58,402 nucleotides of DNA, taken from positions 1 to 58,402 of the forward strand of contig NZ_JACUUJ010000018.1 of NCBI RefSeq assembly GCF_014859355.1, in the 5' to 3' direction. Positions 16,434-25,540 of the stretch are shown in pieces. Numbering within the stretch: the first letter of the stretch is position 1; the number at the start of each line of letters is the position of its first letter. The position numbers and the translations under genes are program-made. Under the pieces are notes generated by a model, which saw nothing but the letters and a program-made list of their open reading frames with translations, was not told where the DNA came from and did no database searches. The stretch is from Yoonia sp. (GTDB lineage: Bacteria > Pseudomonadota > Alphaproteobacteria > Rhodobacterales > Rhodobacteraceae).

Positions 16434-18946
16434 TCCTGCCTGTTCCGTTCCGTCTGGCCGGGCGTGAATTGCGCGGTGGTTTGCGCGGGTTCCGCGTGTT
16501 TCTGGCCTGCCTTGCGCTGGGCGTGGCGGCCATTGCCGCAGTCGGCACCGTGCGATCCAGCATCGAGGCGGGTCTGAAACGCGATGGTGCGGCCTTGTTG
16601 GGCGGCGATGCAGAGGTGGATTTCACTTATCGTTTCGCCCGCGAGGCAGAGCTGGCGTGGATGCAATCTATCGCTGATCAGGTGTCTGAAACGGTCGATT
16701 TCCGGTCGATGATCGTGGTGGACCGGGGCGATGATGCCGAACGCGCGCTGACGCAGGTGCGCGCGGTTGACGCGGCCTATCCGCTGATCGGCGCGGTCAC
16801 GCTGAGCCCCGATATGCCGCTTGATGTCGCTTTGGCTGATTATGGTGGCGTGATGGAACGGGTGCTGGCCGATAGGTTGGGTTTGGCGCCGGGGGATCAG
16901 TTCAGCCTTGGCACGCAGGCCTTTACCCTGCGCGCCGTGCTTGAGCGTTACCCAGATAATGCGGCGGGTGGTTTCGGCCTTGGCCCCCGCACGATCGTGC
17001 TGACAGATGCGCTGGCTGACAGTGGGCTGATCGCCGAAGGCACGCTGTTTTCCACGCACTACCGGCTTGACCTTCCCCCCGGCGCTGATTTGCAGGCGCT
17101 GGAGGATGCCGCCAAGACACGGTTTCGCGACAGCGGTCTGCGTTGGCGCGACGCGCGGCGCGGCGCTGGCGGGGCCGAAATGTTCGTGGACCGGATCGGG
17201 GCATTTCTGATCCTTGTCGGGCTGTCGGGCCTTGCTGTGGGCGGGGTCGGTGTTTCCGCTGCGGTGCGCGCTTATCTGGCGGGCAAGACCGGCGTGATCG
17301 CTACGCTGAAAACGCTGGGTGCGACACGGGCCACGATTTTCCAGACCTATTTTATCCAGATTGCGGCGCTGACGCTGCTTGGGGTGCTGCTGGGGCTGGT
17401 CATCGGGGCCGGTCTGCCGCTTGCCTTTGCCACTGTCATCACCGCAAGCCTGCCAATTCCCGCCGTTTTCGCGATCTACCCCGCGCCGTTGATCGAGGCT
17501 GCGGTTTACGGCGTGCTGGCCGCGCTGATCTTTACGCTCTGGCCCTTGGCCAAGACCGAAGATATCCGCGCCGCCACCCTGTTTCGTGATGCATTCGCGT
17601 CATCCAGCGCGCTGCCTGCGACGCGATACCTGGTCATTATTGCTGTCTTGCTGGCGGTGCTGCTGGCGGCGGCGATCTGGTTTTCCGGCACCGTCTTTCT
17701 GACACTTTGGACGGCGGGGGGTATCATAGGCGCGCTGGCCATTCTTGTCGTCGCTGCGCTGATGATCCGCTGGGTCGCACGGCGGTTCCGCCAACCAGCT
17801 CGGGGGTGGCCTGTGCTGCGGCTGGCGCTGGGGGCCATTGGGGCGCGTGGCGGCGAAAGCACCTCGGTCGTGTTGTCGCTGGGGCTGGGGCTTGCCGTGC
17901 TAGCGGCTGTCGGCCAGATCGACGGCAACCTGCGCCAGTCGTTGGCGGGCGATCTGCCCGACGTGGCACCCAGCTATTTCTTTGTCGATATCCAGCCGGA
18001 CCAGATCGACGGTTTTCGGGAACGGCTGGCCGATGACCCTGCCGTGTCACGCGTGGACAGCGCCCCGATGCTGCGCGGCATCATCACGCGGATAAACGGC
18101 CAAGCGGCCGAAGAATTTGCAGATGGCCATTGGGTCGTGCGTGGTGATCGCGGCGTGACCTATGCTGATGCACAACCAACCGGCACGGAGGTGATGGCGG
18201 GCGAATGGTGGCCCGAAGGCTATGATGGCGCGCCGCAAATCAGCTTTGCCGCTGAGGAAGCCGCCGAGATCGGGTTGCAACTGGGCGATACGATGACCGT
18301 CAACATCCTTGGCCGCGACATCACCGGCACTGTGACCAGCTTTCGCAATGTCAGTTGGCAGGACGCCGGAATCGGCTTTGTGCTGGCGCTGAATCAGGCT
18401 GCGCTGGCCGGTGCCCCGCATAGCTGGATTTCCACCGTCTATGCCGAAGAACAGGCCGAGGCCGCGATTTTACGGGATGTGGCCACCGCCTATCCCAACA
18501 TCACGGCCATTCGTATTCGTGATGCGATTGATCAGGTGGTTCAGCTGATCGGCGGGATTTCGGCAGCCACCCGATACGGCGCGCTGATCACCCTGTTGAC
18601 CGGCTTTTTGGTGCTGATCGGGGCCGCAGCGGCCGGTGAACGGTCGCGCACTTTCGAAGCGGCGGTGCTGAAAACCCTTGGTGCAAGCCGCGCCCGTATT
18701 CTGGCGAGCTTTGCGCTGCGCGCGGCGCTGTTGGGCTTTGCTGCTGGAATTGTGGCGTTGGGCGCGGGGATACTGGGCGGTTGGGCGGTATCCACCTTTG
18801 TCATGAATGGTGATTATACGGTGATATGGGGCAATGCCTTGGCGATTATCGTGGGGGGCGTGCTGGCGTCGCTTTTGGCGGGGCTGGCGTTTGCGTGGCG
18901 GCCCTTGGCGGCGAAACCGGCACAGGTGTTGCGGGCGCGCGAATGA
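16430..18946 (+). CDS. FtsX-family ABC permease, YbbP-like
   Basis: The 838-aa protein has one membrane helix near the N-terminus and a large periplasmic domain. A first FtsX block of several helices (about 260-370), further central helices, a second periplasmic domain and a final FtsX block (about 710-830) follow. The ThrLeuGlyAla segments (LKTLGATRATIF and LKTLGASRARIL) typical of FtsX repeats appear in both blocks. This matches YbbP. It probably works with the adjacent ATPase on a lipid or lipoprotein-like substrate, which is inference. The stop overlaps the next gene by 4 bp. Confidence 0.88.
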   Translation: MILPVPFRLAGRELRGGLRGFRVFLACLALGVAAIAAVGTVRSSIEAGLKRDGAALLGGDAEVDFTYRFAREAELAWMQSIADQVSETVDFRSMIVVDRGDDAERALTQVRAVDAAYPLIGAVTLSPDMPLDVALADYGGVMERVLADRLGLAPGDQFSLGTQAFTLRAVLERYPDNAAGGFGLGPRTIVLTDALADSGLIAEGTLFSTHYRLDLPPGADLQALEDAAKTRFRDSGLRWRDARRGAGGAEMFVDRIGAFLILVGLSGLAVGGVGVSAAVRAYLAGKTGVIATLKTLGATRATIFQTYFIQIAALTLLGVLLGLVIGAGLPLAFATVITASLPIPAVFAIYPAPLIEAAVYGVLAALIFTLWPLAKTEDIRAATLFRDAFASSSALPATRYLVIIAVLLAVLLAAAIWFSGTVFLTLWTAGGIIGALAILVVAALMIRWVARRFRQPARGWPVLRLALGAIGARGGESTSVVLSLGLGLAVLAAVGQIDGNLRQSLAGDLPDVAPSYFFVDIQPDQIDGFRERLADDPAVSRVDSAPMLRGIITRINGQAAEEFADGHWVVRGDRGVTYADAQPTGTEVMAGEWWPEGYDGAPQISFAAEEAAEIGLQLGDTMTVNILGRDITGTVTSFRNVSWQDAGIGFVLALNQAALAGAPHSWISTVYAEEQAEAAILRDVATAYPNITAIRIRDAIDQVVQLIGGISAATRYGALITLLTGFLVLIGAAAAGERSRTFEAAVLKTLGASRARILASFALRAALLGFAAGIVALGAGILGGWAVSTFVMNGDYTVIWGNALAIIVGGVLASLLAGLAFAWRPLAAKPAQVLRARE

Positions 18947-19491
18947 GTGATCCGGCGTTTTTCGGCTATGGCAGTCTGGTCAATCTGGCCACCCATGTTT
19001 ACGCAGATCCGCGCCCGGCGCGCTTGCAGGGCTGGCGGCGGGTCTGGCGGCACACCCGCCTGCGCGAAGTGGCGTTTTTGTCTGTTGAACCTGACCCCGC
19101 CAGCGTGATCTACGGTGTTGTCGCGCGTGTGCCCGGTGCCGACTGGCTGGCGCTGGACGCCCGTGAAGCCGCCTATGTCCGGCACGATGTCAGCCGTGCG
19201 GTGTTGCATGATGGCCCCAATGCGCCCACGGCGGTCTATCAGGTCAGCCCGCACCACGTTTCGGCATCCGGCGGTGATCATCCAATCCTGCGCAGCTATC
19301 TTGATGTGGTCGTGCAGGGGTATTTGCGGATGTATGGGGCGCAAGGCGTGGCGCATTTTTTCGCCACGACCGCAGGCTGGGACACGCGGGTTCACGATGA
19401 CCGGTCAAACCCCGTCTACCCGCGCCACCAAAAGTTGACGCAGGCTGAAACGGCGCTTGTCGATCACCATCTGGCGCAGGTAAACGTTTAG
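18943..19491 (+). CDS. Gamma-glutamylcyclotransferase-like protein
   Basis: The 182-aa protein opens with FFGYGSLVN, the YGSL substrate-binding loop of the gamma-glutamylcyclotransferase fold. A Glu in LDAREAAYVRHDV is placed like the catalytic acid. The fold includes enzymes that release 5-oxoproline from gamma-glutamyl peptides or glutathione, so a role in glutathione turnover is plausible but not specific. The ATG overlaps the permease stop (ATGA). Its stop codon overlaps the gltX stop in a convergent arrangement (TTAG shared). Confidence 0.8.
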   Translation: MSDPAFFGYGSLVNLATHVYADPRPARLQGWRRVWRHTRLREVAFLSVEPDPASVIYGVVARVPGADWLALDAREAAYVRHDVSRAVLHDGPNAPTAVYQVSPHHVSASGGDHPILRSYLDVVVQGYLRMYGAQGVAHFFATTAGWDTRVHDDRSNPVYPRHQKLTQAETALVDHHLAQVNV

Positions 19492-20813
19492 CCCAAGCTT
19501 GGTTTTTTCTGCAAAAGCTGCATGACATCGGCCATTTCCGGGCCGCGTTGCATGCCTGTCACGGCCTTGCGCAGCGGCATGAACAGCGCCTTGCCCTTGC
19601 GCCCGGTTTCGTCCTTGACCGCAGTGGTCCAGTTCGCCCAAGTGTCGGTGGTATAGGGCGGATTATCCAGCAGACCAAAGGCTTTTTCCACAAAGTCGCG
19701 GTCTTCATCTGCGACCAACGGTGTGCCCCCGTCACGGAACAACGCCCACCAAGGGGCCACATCATCCAGTTTTTCAATATTTTCGCGCACGACACGCCAG
19801 AACAGCGGGGCCAGTGCATCGGGCACGCCTGCCGTGCGGATCGTATCGGCCACGTCGGTGTGATCCAGTGTTGCCAGATAGCGCGCAGTGAGCGGGATCA
19901 GGTCGGCGGCATCGAATTTTGTCGGGGCGGCACCAAATTTAGACACATCGAAATTCGCTACAATCGCATCAATATTGGCGCGCAGTTCCACCGGGTCAGA
20001 TGACCCCAGCCGCGCCATCAGCGACAGCACCGCCTGCGGCGCGACGCCCTGACGGCGCAGATCACGCAGCGCCAACGTGCCAAGCCGTTTCGACAGTGCC
20101 TCGCCCTGTGGGCCGGTCAGCAGTGAATGGTGGGCAAAACGCGGCACAGCGCCACCCAGCGCCTGAATGATCTGGATTTGCGTGGCGGTGTTGGTCACAT
20201 GGTCGGACCCGCGCACGATATCGGTGATCGCCATTTCCACATCATCAACCGGCGACGCAAAGGTATAAAGGATCTGCCCGTCGCCCTTGATCAGCACCGG
20301 GTCGCTGACAGATGCCGCATCAATGGAAATGTCGCCAATGATCCCGTCATGCCATTCGATGCGTTCCAGATCCAGCTTGAACCGCCAGTGCCCCTGTCGT
20401 CCTTCGGCGCGATAGGTCTCTTTCTGCGCCTCGGTCAGATCAAGCGCCGCGCGGTCATAGACCGGCGGCTTGCCCATGTTCAGCTGTTTCTTGCGCTTGA
20501 GGTCCAGTTCGGTCGGCGTTTCGAAACATTCATAAAGGCGGCCCATGTCGGTCAGGCGCTGCTTGGCCAGTGCATAACGATCCAAGCGCAAGGATTGGCG
20601 TTCTATCCGGTCCCATTTGATGCCCAGCCATGTCAGGTCTTCTTTCACGCCTTCAACGTATTCTTCTTTCGACCGTTCCGCATCGGTGTCGTCGATCCGC
20701 AGAATGAATGTGCCGCCGTTCTGGCGCGCGATGGCATAGTTGAACAAGGCAGCGCGCAGGTTGCCGATATGGATCCAGCCGGTCGGTGATGGGGCAAATC
20801 TGGTGATGGTCAT
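19488..20813 (-). CDS. gltX: Glutamate--tRNA ligase
   Basis: Class I aminoacyl-tRNA synthetase of 441 aa that charges tRNA-Glu (and perhaps tRNA-Gln). The HIGH motif is HIGN at 15-18 after RFAPSPTGW, the KMSKS-equivalent is ALSKR, and RIDDTD lies near 44. The start MTITRF was chosen because the family begins exactly there. It is shorter than the ~470-aa form, and alphaproteobacteria often carry two GltX paralogues, so this may be one of a pair. It is the last gene of nadE-MFS-gltX, 28 bp after the MFS gene. Confidence 0.93.
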   Translation of the reverse strand: MTITRFAPSPTGWIHIGNLRAALFNYAIARQNGGTFILRIDDTDAERSKEEYVEGVKEDLTWLGIKWDRIERQSLRLDRYALAKQRLTDMGRLYECFETPTELDLKRKKQLNMGKPPVYDRAALDLTEAQKETYRAEGRQGHWRFKLDLERIEWHDGIIGDISIDAASVSDPVLIKGDGQILYTFASPVDDVEMAITDIVRGSDHVTNTATQIQIIQALGGAVPRFAHHSLLTGPQGEALSKRLGTLALRDLRRQGVAPQAVLSLMARLGSSDPVELRANIDAIVANFDVSKFGAAPTKFDAADLIPLTARYLATLDHTDVADTIRTAGVPDALAPLFWRVVRENIEKLDDVAPWWALFRDGGTPLVADEDRDFVEKAFGLLDNPPYTTDTWANWTTAVKDETGRKGKALFMPLRKAVTGMQRGPEMADVMQLLQKKPSLG

Positions 20814-20841
20814 GGGGTATCTCCTGTTGGTTTTGCCTGTC

Positions 20842-22308
20842 TCATACTGCTGCGGGTTTGTCCACCTTGGCGGTCGGGTCAGGTGGGGCCGGCAGGCGCC
20901 AGACAAGCAGGGCAATCAGGAAGAATGACACCGTTGAAAAGGTCACCGCCAGCGACATCGCATCGGAATAAACAGCAACCGGGTCAGCGGCACGGGGCAG
21001 GCGAGTTTTCAGCGTGGAAAAGAATAGCTCGCCCATTACGGCAAGGCCCAGTGCTGCCCCCACCTGCTGAAACGCCTGCAGCGCACCCGACGCGGACCCG
21101 GTATCGCGCCCCGCGACATTGGCCAGAACGGTCTGGAACAGCGGCGATATCGCGCTGCCCAACCCAACCCCTGCCACGACCAGCGGCAGGGCAAGCACCG
21201 TGCGAGACAGGTCTTCGCCCGCGCCGGGCAGGGCAAAGCGCAGCCCGATCATACCAAGCGCAAGGCAGACAGCGCCGGTGGCGATCCTTTCGCGGGGCCA
21301 GCGCACGCCCAGTTTGCCCGATAGGATCGACGCAACCAGCACGCCTGCGGAAAACGGCACCGTGGTCAGGCCGGATTGCAGGGGCGTCAGCCCGTTGCCG
21401 ACCTGCAAAAGAACAGCCAGGATCAGGAAAAAACCTGGAATGCCCGCAAAAATCAGCATGATCAGCCCGGTGCCGATCATGTATTCCCGGTTGTCGAACA
21501 GGCTGGCGGGGACTAGTTGCGGGGCATCGCGGCGGGCCTGCGCCTTTTGCCAGATCACGAAACCAGCGGTTACGGGGATCGCCCCCAGCATCAGCAGCCA
21601 GCACCACAAGGGCCAGCCCAACTGCCGCCCTTCGATCAGTGGAAACAACACCATCAGCAGGGCCAGACCCGCGATGCCTACACCAATAAAATCCAGCCGC
21701 AAAGCGGCATCGCCCGGCAATGAAGGGACAAAGCGGAGGGTTGCAAGCACTGCAATCGCGCCAACCGGGATATTCACCAGAAAGATTGGCCGCCAGTCCA
21801 GCCCCCAGAAATCGCCTGCAATCAGCAACCCGCCCAAAACCGGCCCCGCCACCGCCGCAAGGCCCGAGGCCAGCCCAAAAAGTGCAAATGCCAGACCGCG
21901 TTCCTTGGGCGCAAAAAGCGCGGGCACAATCGCCAATGTCTGCGGAATCATCATCGCCCCGCCGACCCCCTGCACGACGCGCGCGGCGACAAGGCTGTTG
22001 ATACCCGGCGCTAACCCGCACAGTGTTGAACCCATCGTGAAAACGCCAACGCCCAGCAGAAACATCCGCCTGCGCCCCACCACATCGCCCAACCGGCCCA
22101 TGGGTAGCAACAAGAGCGCAAATGTCAGGATATAGATGGCCACGACCCATTCGATCTGGCTATCTGTCGCGCCGAAAGCATCCTGCATGCTGGGTAGGGC
22201 GACGTTGACGATGGTCACGTCGATCAGGTTGATGAAATTCGCCATCAGGAGCGCAGCCATGGCAAACCAGCGCCCCGGCAGGTGCGCCGCCTGATGATCC
22301 TGCGTCAT
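20842..22308 (-). CDS. MFS transporter, DHA2 (14-TM drug:H+ antiporter) family
   Basis: A 488-aa inner-membrane protein with about 14 hydrophobic segments. Motif A appears as GRLGDVVGRRRMF and motif C-like GPVLGGLL follows; LIDVTIVNVALPSMQ in helix 1 is the DHA2 signature. Members export drugs, dyes or metabolites in exchange for protons, and the substrate cannot be read from sequence. The start is 2 bp after the nadE stop, and gltX follows, so the three are probably co-transcribed with no obvious functional link. Confidence 0.9.
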   Translation of the reverse strand: MTQDHQAAHLPGRWFAMAALLMANFINLIDVTIVNVALPSMQDAFGATDSQIEWVVAIYILTFALLLLPMGRLGDVVGRRRMFLLGVGVFTMGSTLCGLAPGINSLVAARVVQGVGGAMMIPQTLAIVPALFAPKERGLAFALFGLASGLAAVAGPVLGGLLIAGDFWGLDWRPIFLVNIPVGAIAVLATLRFVPSLPGDAALRLDFIGVGIAGLALLMVLFPLIEGRQLGWPLWCWLLMLGAIPVTAGFVIWQKAQARRDAPQLVPASLFDNREYMIGTGLIMLIFAGIPGFFLILAVLLQVGNGLTPLQSGLTTVPFSAGVLVASILSGKLGVRWPRERIATGAVCLALGMIGLRFALPGAGEDLSRTVLALPLVVAGVGLGSAISPLFQTVLANVAGRDTGSASGALQAFQQVGAALGLAVMGELFFSTLKTRLPRAADPVAVYSDAMSLAVTFSTVSFFLIALLVWRLPAPPDPTAKVDKPAAV

Positions 22309-22310
22309 GA

Positions 22311-23972
22311 TCAGCTATCGTCCCGCCAGCGGTTCACGATGGGATAGCGCCGGTCCAGCCAGAACGCCCGGTTCGACAGGCGCGGGCCGGGGGCCGATTG
22401 GAACCGTTTGTATTCGCTGATGTAAATCAGATGTTCGACTTTCTTAACCGTGGCACGGTCGTGACCGGCAGCAACACAATCCGCGACCGATGCTTCGCGA
22501 TCGACCAGCATTTCCAGAATGCCGTCAAGGATATCATAGGGCGGCAGGCTGTCGTCATCGCGCTGGTCGGGGCGCAGTTCGGCTGACGGGGGTTTGTCGA
22601 TGATCGCGGTCGGTATCACTTCGGCCGCCGGGCCATGCATCCAGCTGTGGTGATTGGCATTGCGCCAGCGCGCGGTGGTGAAAACGCGAGTTTTATACAT
22701 GTCCTTGATTGGGTTATAACCGCCCGCCATATCGCCATAGATCGTGGCATATCCCACGGCCACTTCGGATTTATTGCCGGTCGTCAGAAGCATTTCGCCC
22801 AATTTGTTGGATTGCGCCATCAACAACAGGCCACGGATGCGCGACTGGATGTTTTCCTCGGTCAGGTCGGGGGGCAGATCACCGAACACGGGCGCCAGTG
22901 CGGCGGTCACAGCGGCGCGGGGGCCTGCGATGCTGATGGTGTCATAAGCGCAGCCCAGCGCCTTGACCGCTGCGGCCGCATCATCCAGCGACGCCTGACT
23001 GGTATATTCCGACGGCAGCATCACGCAGCGCACGTTGTCAGCGCCCAGCGCATCAACGGCGATGGCCGCAACCATCGCGCTATCGATGCCCCCTGACATA
23101 CCCAATAAAACCTTTTTGAACCCTGTCTTGCGCATATAATCGCGCAGACCTTCCACCATGACGCGGTAATCCTGCGCGATGTCGTCGGGCAGGGTGGCTT
23201 TTGTGCCGGCCTGCGCCACCCAGCCCTGATCGGTCTGGTGAAAATCCACATGGGCGATACCGGTTTCAAACACCGGCATCTGCACCGCCAGTTTTGCGCC
23301 CCGGTTCAACACGAACGACCCGCCATCAAACACCTGATCATCCTGCCCGCCGACCATGTTCAGATAGACCAGTGGCACATCGTTTTCGATCACGCGGGCG
23401 ACCATATTGTTCATGCGGATCGGGAATTTACCCCGAAAATAGGGCGATCCATTCGGCACGATCAGAATGTCCGCGCCGCTTTCGACCATGGCCTCTGCCA
23501 CATCGGGATACCACGCATCCTCGCAAATCGGGCTGCCGATACGGGGTCCGTCACCCACCGTGTAAGGGCCTGAAATATCGGCACTTTTGAACAGGCGCTT
23601 TTCGTCAAAAACATTGAAGTTTGGCAGGACATGCTTGCGCATGGTGGCGTGGATCTTGCCAGATTTCAGGATGAAATAGGCGTTGTATAACTGCTCTTTC
23701 TCGGACAGGGGGCCACCGATGGCCAGCGCGGGGCCTTCAGCGCAATCCAGCGCCAGCAGGCGCAGTGTGCGCATGGCATCTGCAACAAAGGCGGGTCTGC
23801 GGATCAGGTCTTGGGCCTGATACCCGGTCAGAAACATTTCCGGCAGCGCGACCATATCGGCGCTGGCTGTCTTTGCCTGCGCCCATGCGTCGCGGGCCTG
23901 GGCTGCGTTGCCCGTTATGTCGCCCACCGTCGGGTTGAACTGCGCCATGGTCAGGCGAAATGTCTTTGTCAT
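22311..23972 (-). CDS. nadE: Glutamine-dependent NAD+ synthetase
   Basis: This 553-aa fusion enzyme amidates deamido-NAD+ to NAD+ using ammonia from glutamine. The N-terminal nitrilase-type glutaminase domain has the catalytic triad Glu (LPEMFLTGY), Lys (RKHVLPNFNVFDEKR) and Cys (GSPICEDAWYP). The C-terminal synthetase domain has the PP-loop LLGMSGGIDSAM and TGNKSE. The length is typical of the two-domain form without an extended linker. Its upstream region is shared with the divergent MORN gene. Confidence 0.96.
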   Translation of the reverse strand: MTKTFRLTMAQFNPTVGDITGNAAQARDAWAQAKTASADMVALPEMFLTGYQAQDLIRRPAFVADAMRTLRLLALDCAEGPALAIGGPLSEKEQLYNAYFILKSGKIHATMRKHVLPNFNVFDEKRLFKSADISGPYTVGDGPRIGSPICEDAWYPDVAEAMVESGADILIVPNGSPYFRGKFPIRMNNMVARVIENDVPLVYLNMVGGQDDQVFDGGSFVLNRGAKLAVQMPVFETGIAHVDFHQTDQGWVAQAGTKATLPDDIAQDYRVMVEGLRDYMRKTGFKKVLLGMSGGIDSAMVAAIAVDALGADNVRCVMLPSEYTSQASLDDAAAAVKALGCAYDTISIAGPRAAVTAALAPVFGDLPPDLTEENIQSRIRGLLLMAQSNKLGEMLLTTGNKSEVAVGYATIYGDMAGGYNPIKDMYKTRVFTTARWRNANHHSWMHGPAAEVIPTAIIDKPPSAELRPDQRDDDSLPPYDILDGILEMLVDREASVADCVAAGHDRATVKKVEHLIYISEYKRFQSAPGPRLSNRAFWLDRRYPIVNRWRDDS

Positions 23973-24124
23973 AGTTTTGTCCCAATAGCTTGCGAATGAT
24001 GTAGCAGATTACGACGGAGTGGAAAGCCAGAAGGCCCGATGAACAGATGGGACAATCCTTTAACGTTGTCACATTCTGGCCCCTGTTCTAGGCTGAAAAC
24101 TTGACGGATGGATCGGAGAGACGA

Positions 24125-25537
24125 ATGACGAAGTTTGGATGGAACACGGGCACAGCTGCGGTTTTGTCGGCGGCAGCGCTGGCCAGCGCTGCGTATGCGC
24201 AGGACGTTCAGACCAAAAGTTACGATGATGGAGGCGTTTACCGGGGAACTTTTGTTGACGGAAAACAAGACGGCACCGGCACTTACACGCTGCCCAACGG
24301 TTATCAGTATACCGGCGAATGGTCACAGGGTGAAATCCGTGGTCAGGGCGTGGCGCGCTTCCCGAACGGTTCAATCTACGAAGGCACCTTTGCTGCAGGT
24401 AAGCCTGAAGGGCGCGGGCGAATCACATTCGCCGATGGTGGCACCTTTGAAGGTGACTGGGTTGACGGCAATATTACCGGACAAGGCCGTGCGGAATACG
24501 CCAATGGTGTGGTCTATGAAGGTGAATTCCGTAATGCGATGCACCACGGCGTCGGCAAGATGACCAGCCCGGATGGGTATATCTACGAAGGTCCGTGGGT
24601 CAATGGCGTCAAAGAAGGCGAAGGCCGCGTCACCTATACCGATGGTGCCGTCTACGAAGGCATGTTGCGCGCCGGTGAACGCGATGGTTTTGGCACGATG
24701 ACCATGGCTGATGGTCTCGTCTATCGCGGTGATTGGGTGGATGGCCAGATCGAAGGCAATGGCACATTGATCCAGACCAATGGCGATATTTACGAAGGTC
24801 CGCTATCCGGCGGCCAGCGCCAGGGCAACGGCAAAGTAACATATGCCAACGGTGACACCTATGAAGGGTCATTTCTGAACGACCGGCGGCATGGTGCAGG
24901 CACGTTTCGTGGCACGGATGGTTATGTTTACATTGGCGCATGGGTGAACGGCCAGATCGAAGGGCAGGGCGAAGTCACCTATCCTGACGGGGCTGTCTAT
25001 CAGGGGTCATTCACCGCTGATCTGGCTGATGGTCAGGGTAAAATCACCTATCCTGACGGATCAAGCTACGAAGGGGCTTGGGATAAAGGTGTGATCAACG
25101 GCTTCGGGATTGCCCTTTATCCGAATGGTCTGTCCTATGAAGGTGAATTTCTGAACGCCAAAAATCATGGTCAAGGCAAGATGACCTATGCCGACGGCTA
25201 TGTCTACGAGGGTGAGTGGGCTGACGGCCAGCGCAACGGTCGTGGCACCGCCACCTATGCCGATGGCACCGTCTACGAAGGGCAATTCCTGAACGGACAA
25301 CGGCATGGCCGCGGCGAAATCACCTTGCCTGACGGCTTTACCTATGTCGGAGAATGGGCGGATGGTGAAATTAGCGGTGCAGGGGTGGCGACCTATGCCA
25401 ACGGCGATGTTTATGAAGGCACCTTTGTGCGGGGCCGCCGTGAAGGTGAAGGCACAATGCGTTACGCCACTGGCCAGCAAAGTGTCGGCATCTGGTCTGA
25501 TGGCGCATTGGTATCAGAAACAGGCGGCGCGAACTGA
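24125..25537 (+). CDS. Exported protein made of 18 MORN repeats
   Basis: Residues 1-25 form a signal peptide (cut after AYA). From residue 37 to 450 there are 18 uninterrupted 23-residue MORN repeats of the form YEG-W/F-x-x-G-x-x-x-G-x-G-x-x-x-Y-x-x-G, then a partial 19th. Nothing else is encoded, so the mature protein is a single long beta-ribbon, presumably periplasmic or secreted. MORN arrays bind lipids or partner proteins in other systems; here the role is unknown. The ATG at 24125 has GGAGAG nearby. The gene is divergent from nadE and convergent with cryB (3-bp gap). Repeats alternate F-type and W-type (see findings). Confidence 0.9.
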   Translation: MTKFGWNTGTAAVLSAAALASAAYAQDVQTKSYDDGGVYRGTFVDGKQDGTGTYTLPNGYQYTGEWSQGEIRGQGVARFPNGSIYEGTFAAGKPEGRGRITFADGGTFEGDWVDGNITGQGRAEYANGVVYEGEFRNAMHHGVGKMTSPDGYIYEGPWVNGVKEGEGRVTYTDGAVYEGMLRAGERDGFGTMTMADGLVYRGDWVDGQIEGNGTLIQTNGDIYEGPLSGGQRQGNGKVTYANGDTYEGSFLNDRRHGAGTFRGTDGYVYIGAWVNGQIEGQGEVTYPDGAVYQGSFTADLADGQGKITYPDGSSYEGAWDKGVINGFGIALYPNGLSYEGEFLNAKNHGQGKMTYADGYVYEGEWADGQRNGRGTATYADGTVYEGQFLNGQRHGRGEITLPDGFTYVGEWADGEISGAGVATYANGDVYEGTFVRGRREGEGTMRYATGQQSVGIWSDGALVSETGGAN

Positions 25538-25540
25538 TCG

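Noticed and set aside
20984..22150. Long alternative frames within the MFS gene (minus 388 codons; plus 338 codons at 21119-22135)
   Set aside because: Both are shadows of the MFS transporter, with Arg/Pro/Ala/Gly-rich compositions typical of wrong-frame translation.
23973..24124. A small gene between nadE and the MORN-repeat gene
   Set aside because: Frames here are short and overlap the nadE start or the MORN signal peptide. The space fits divergent promoters only.
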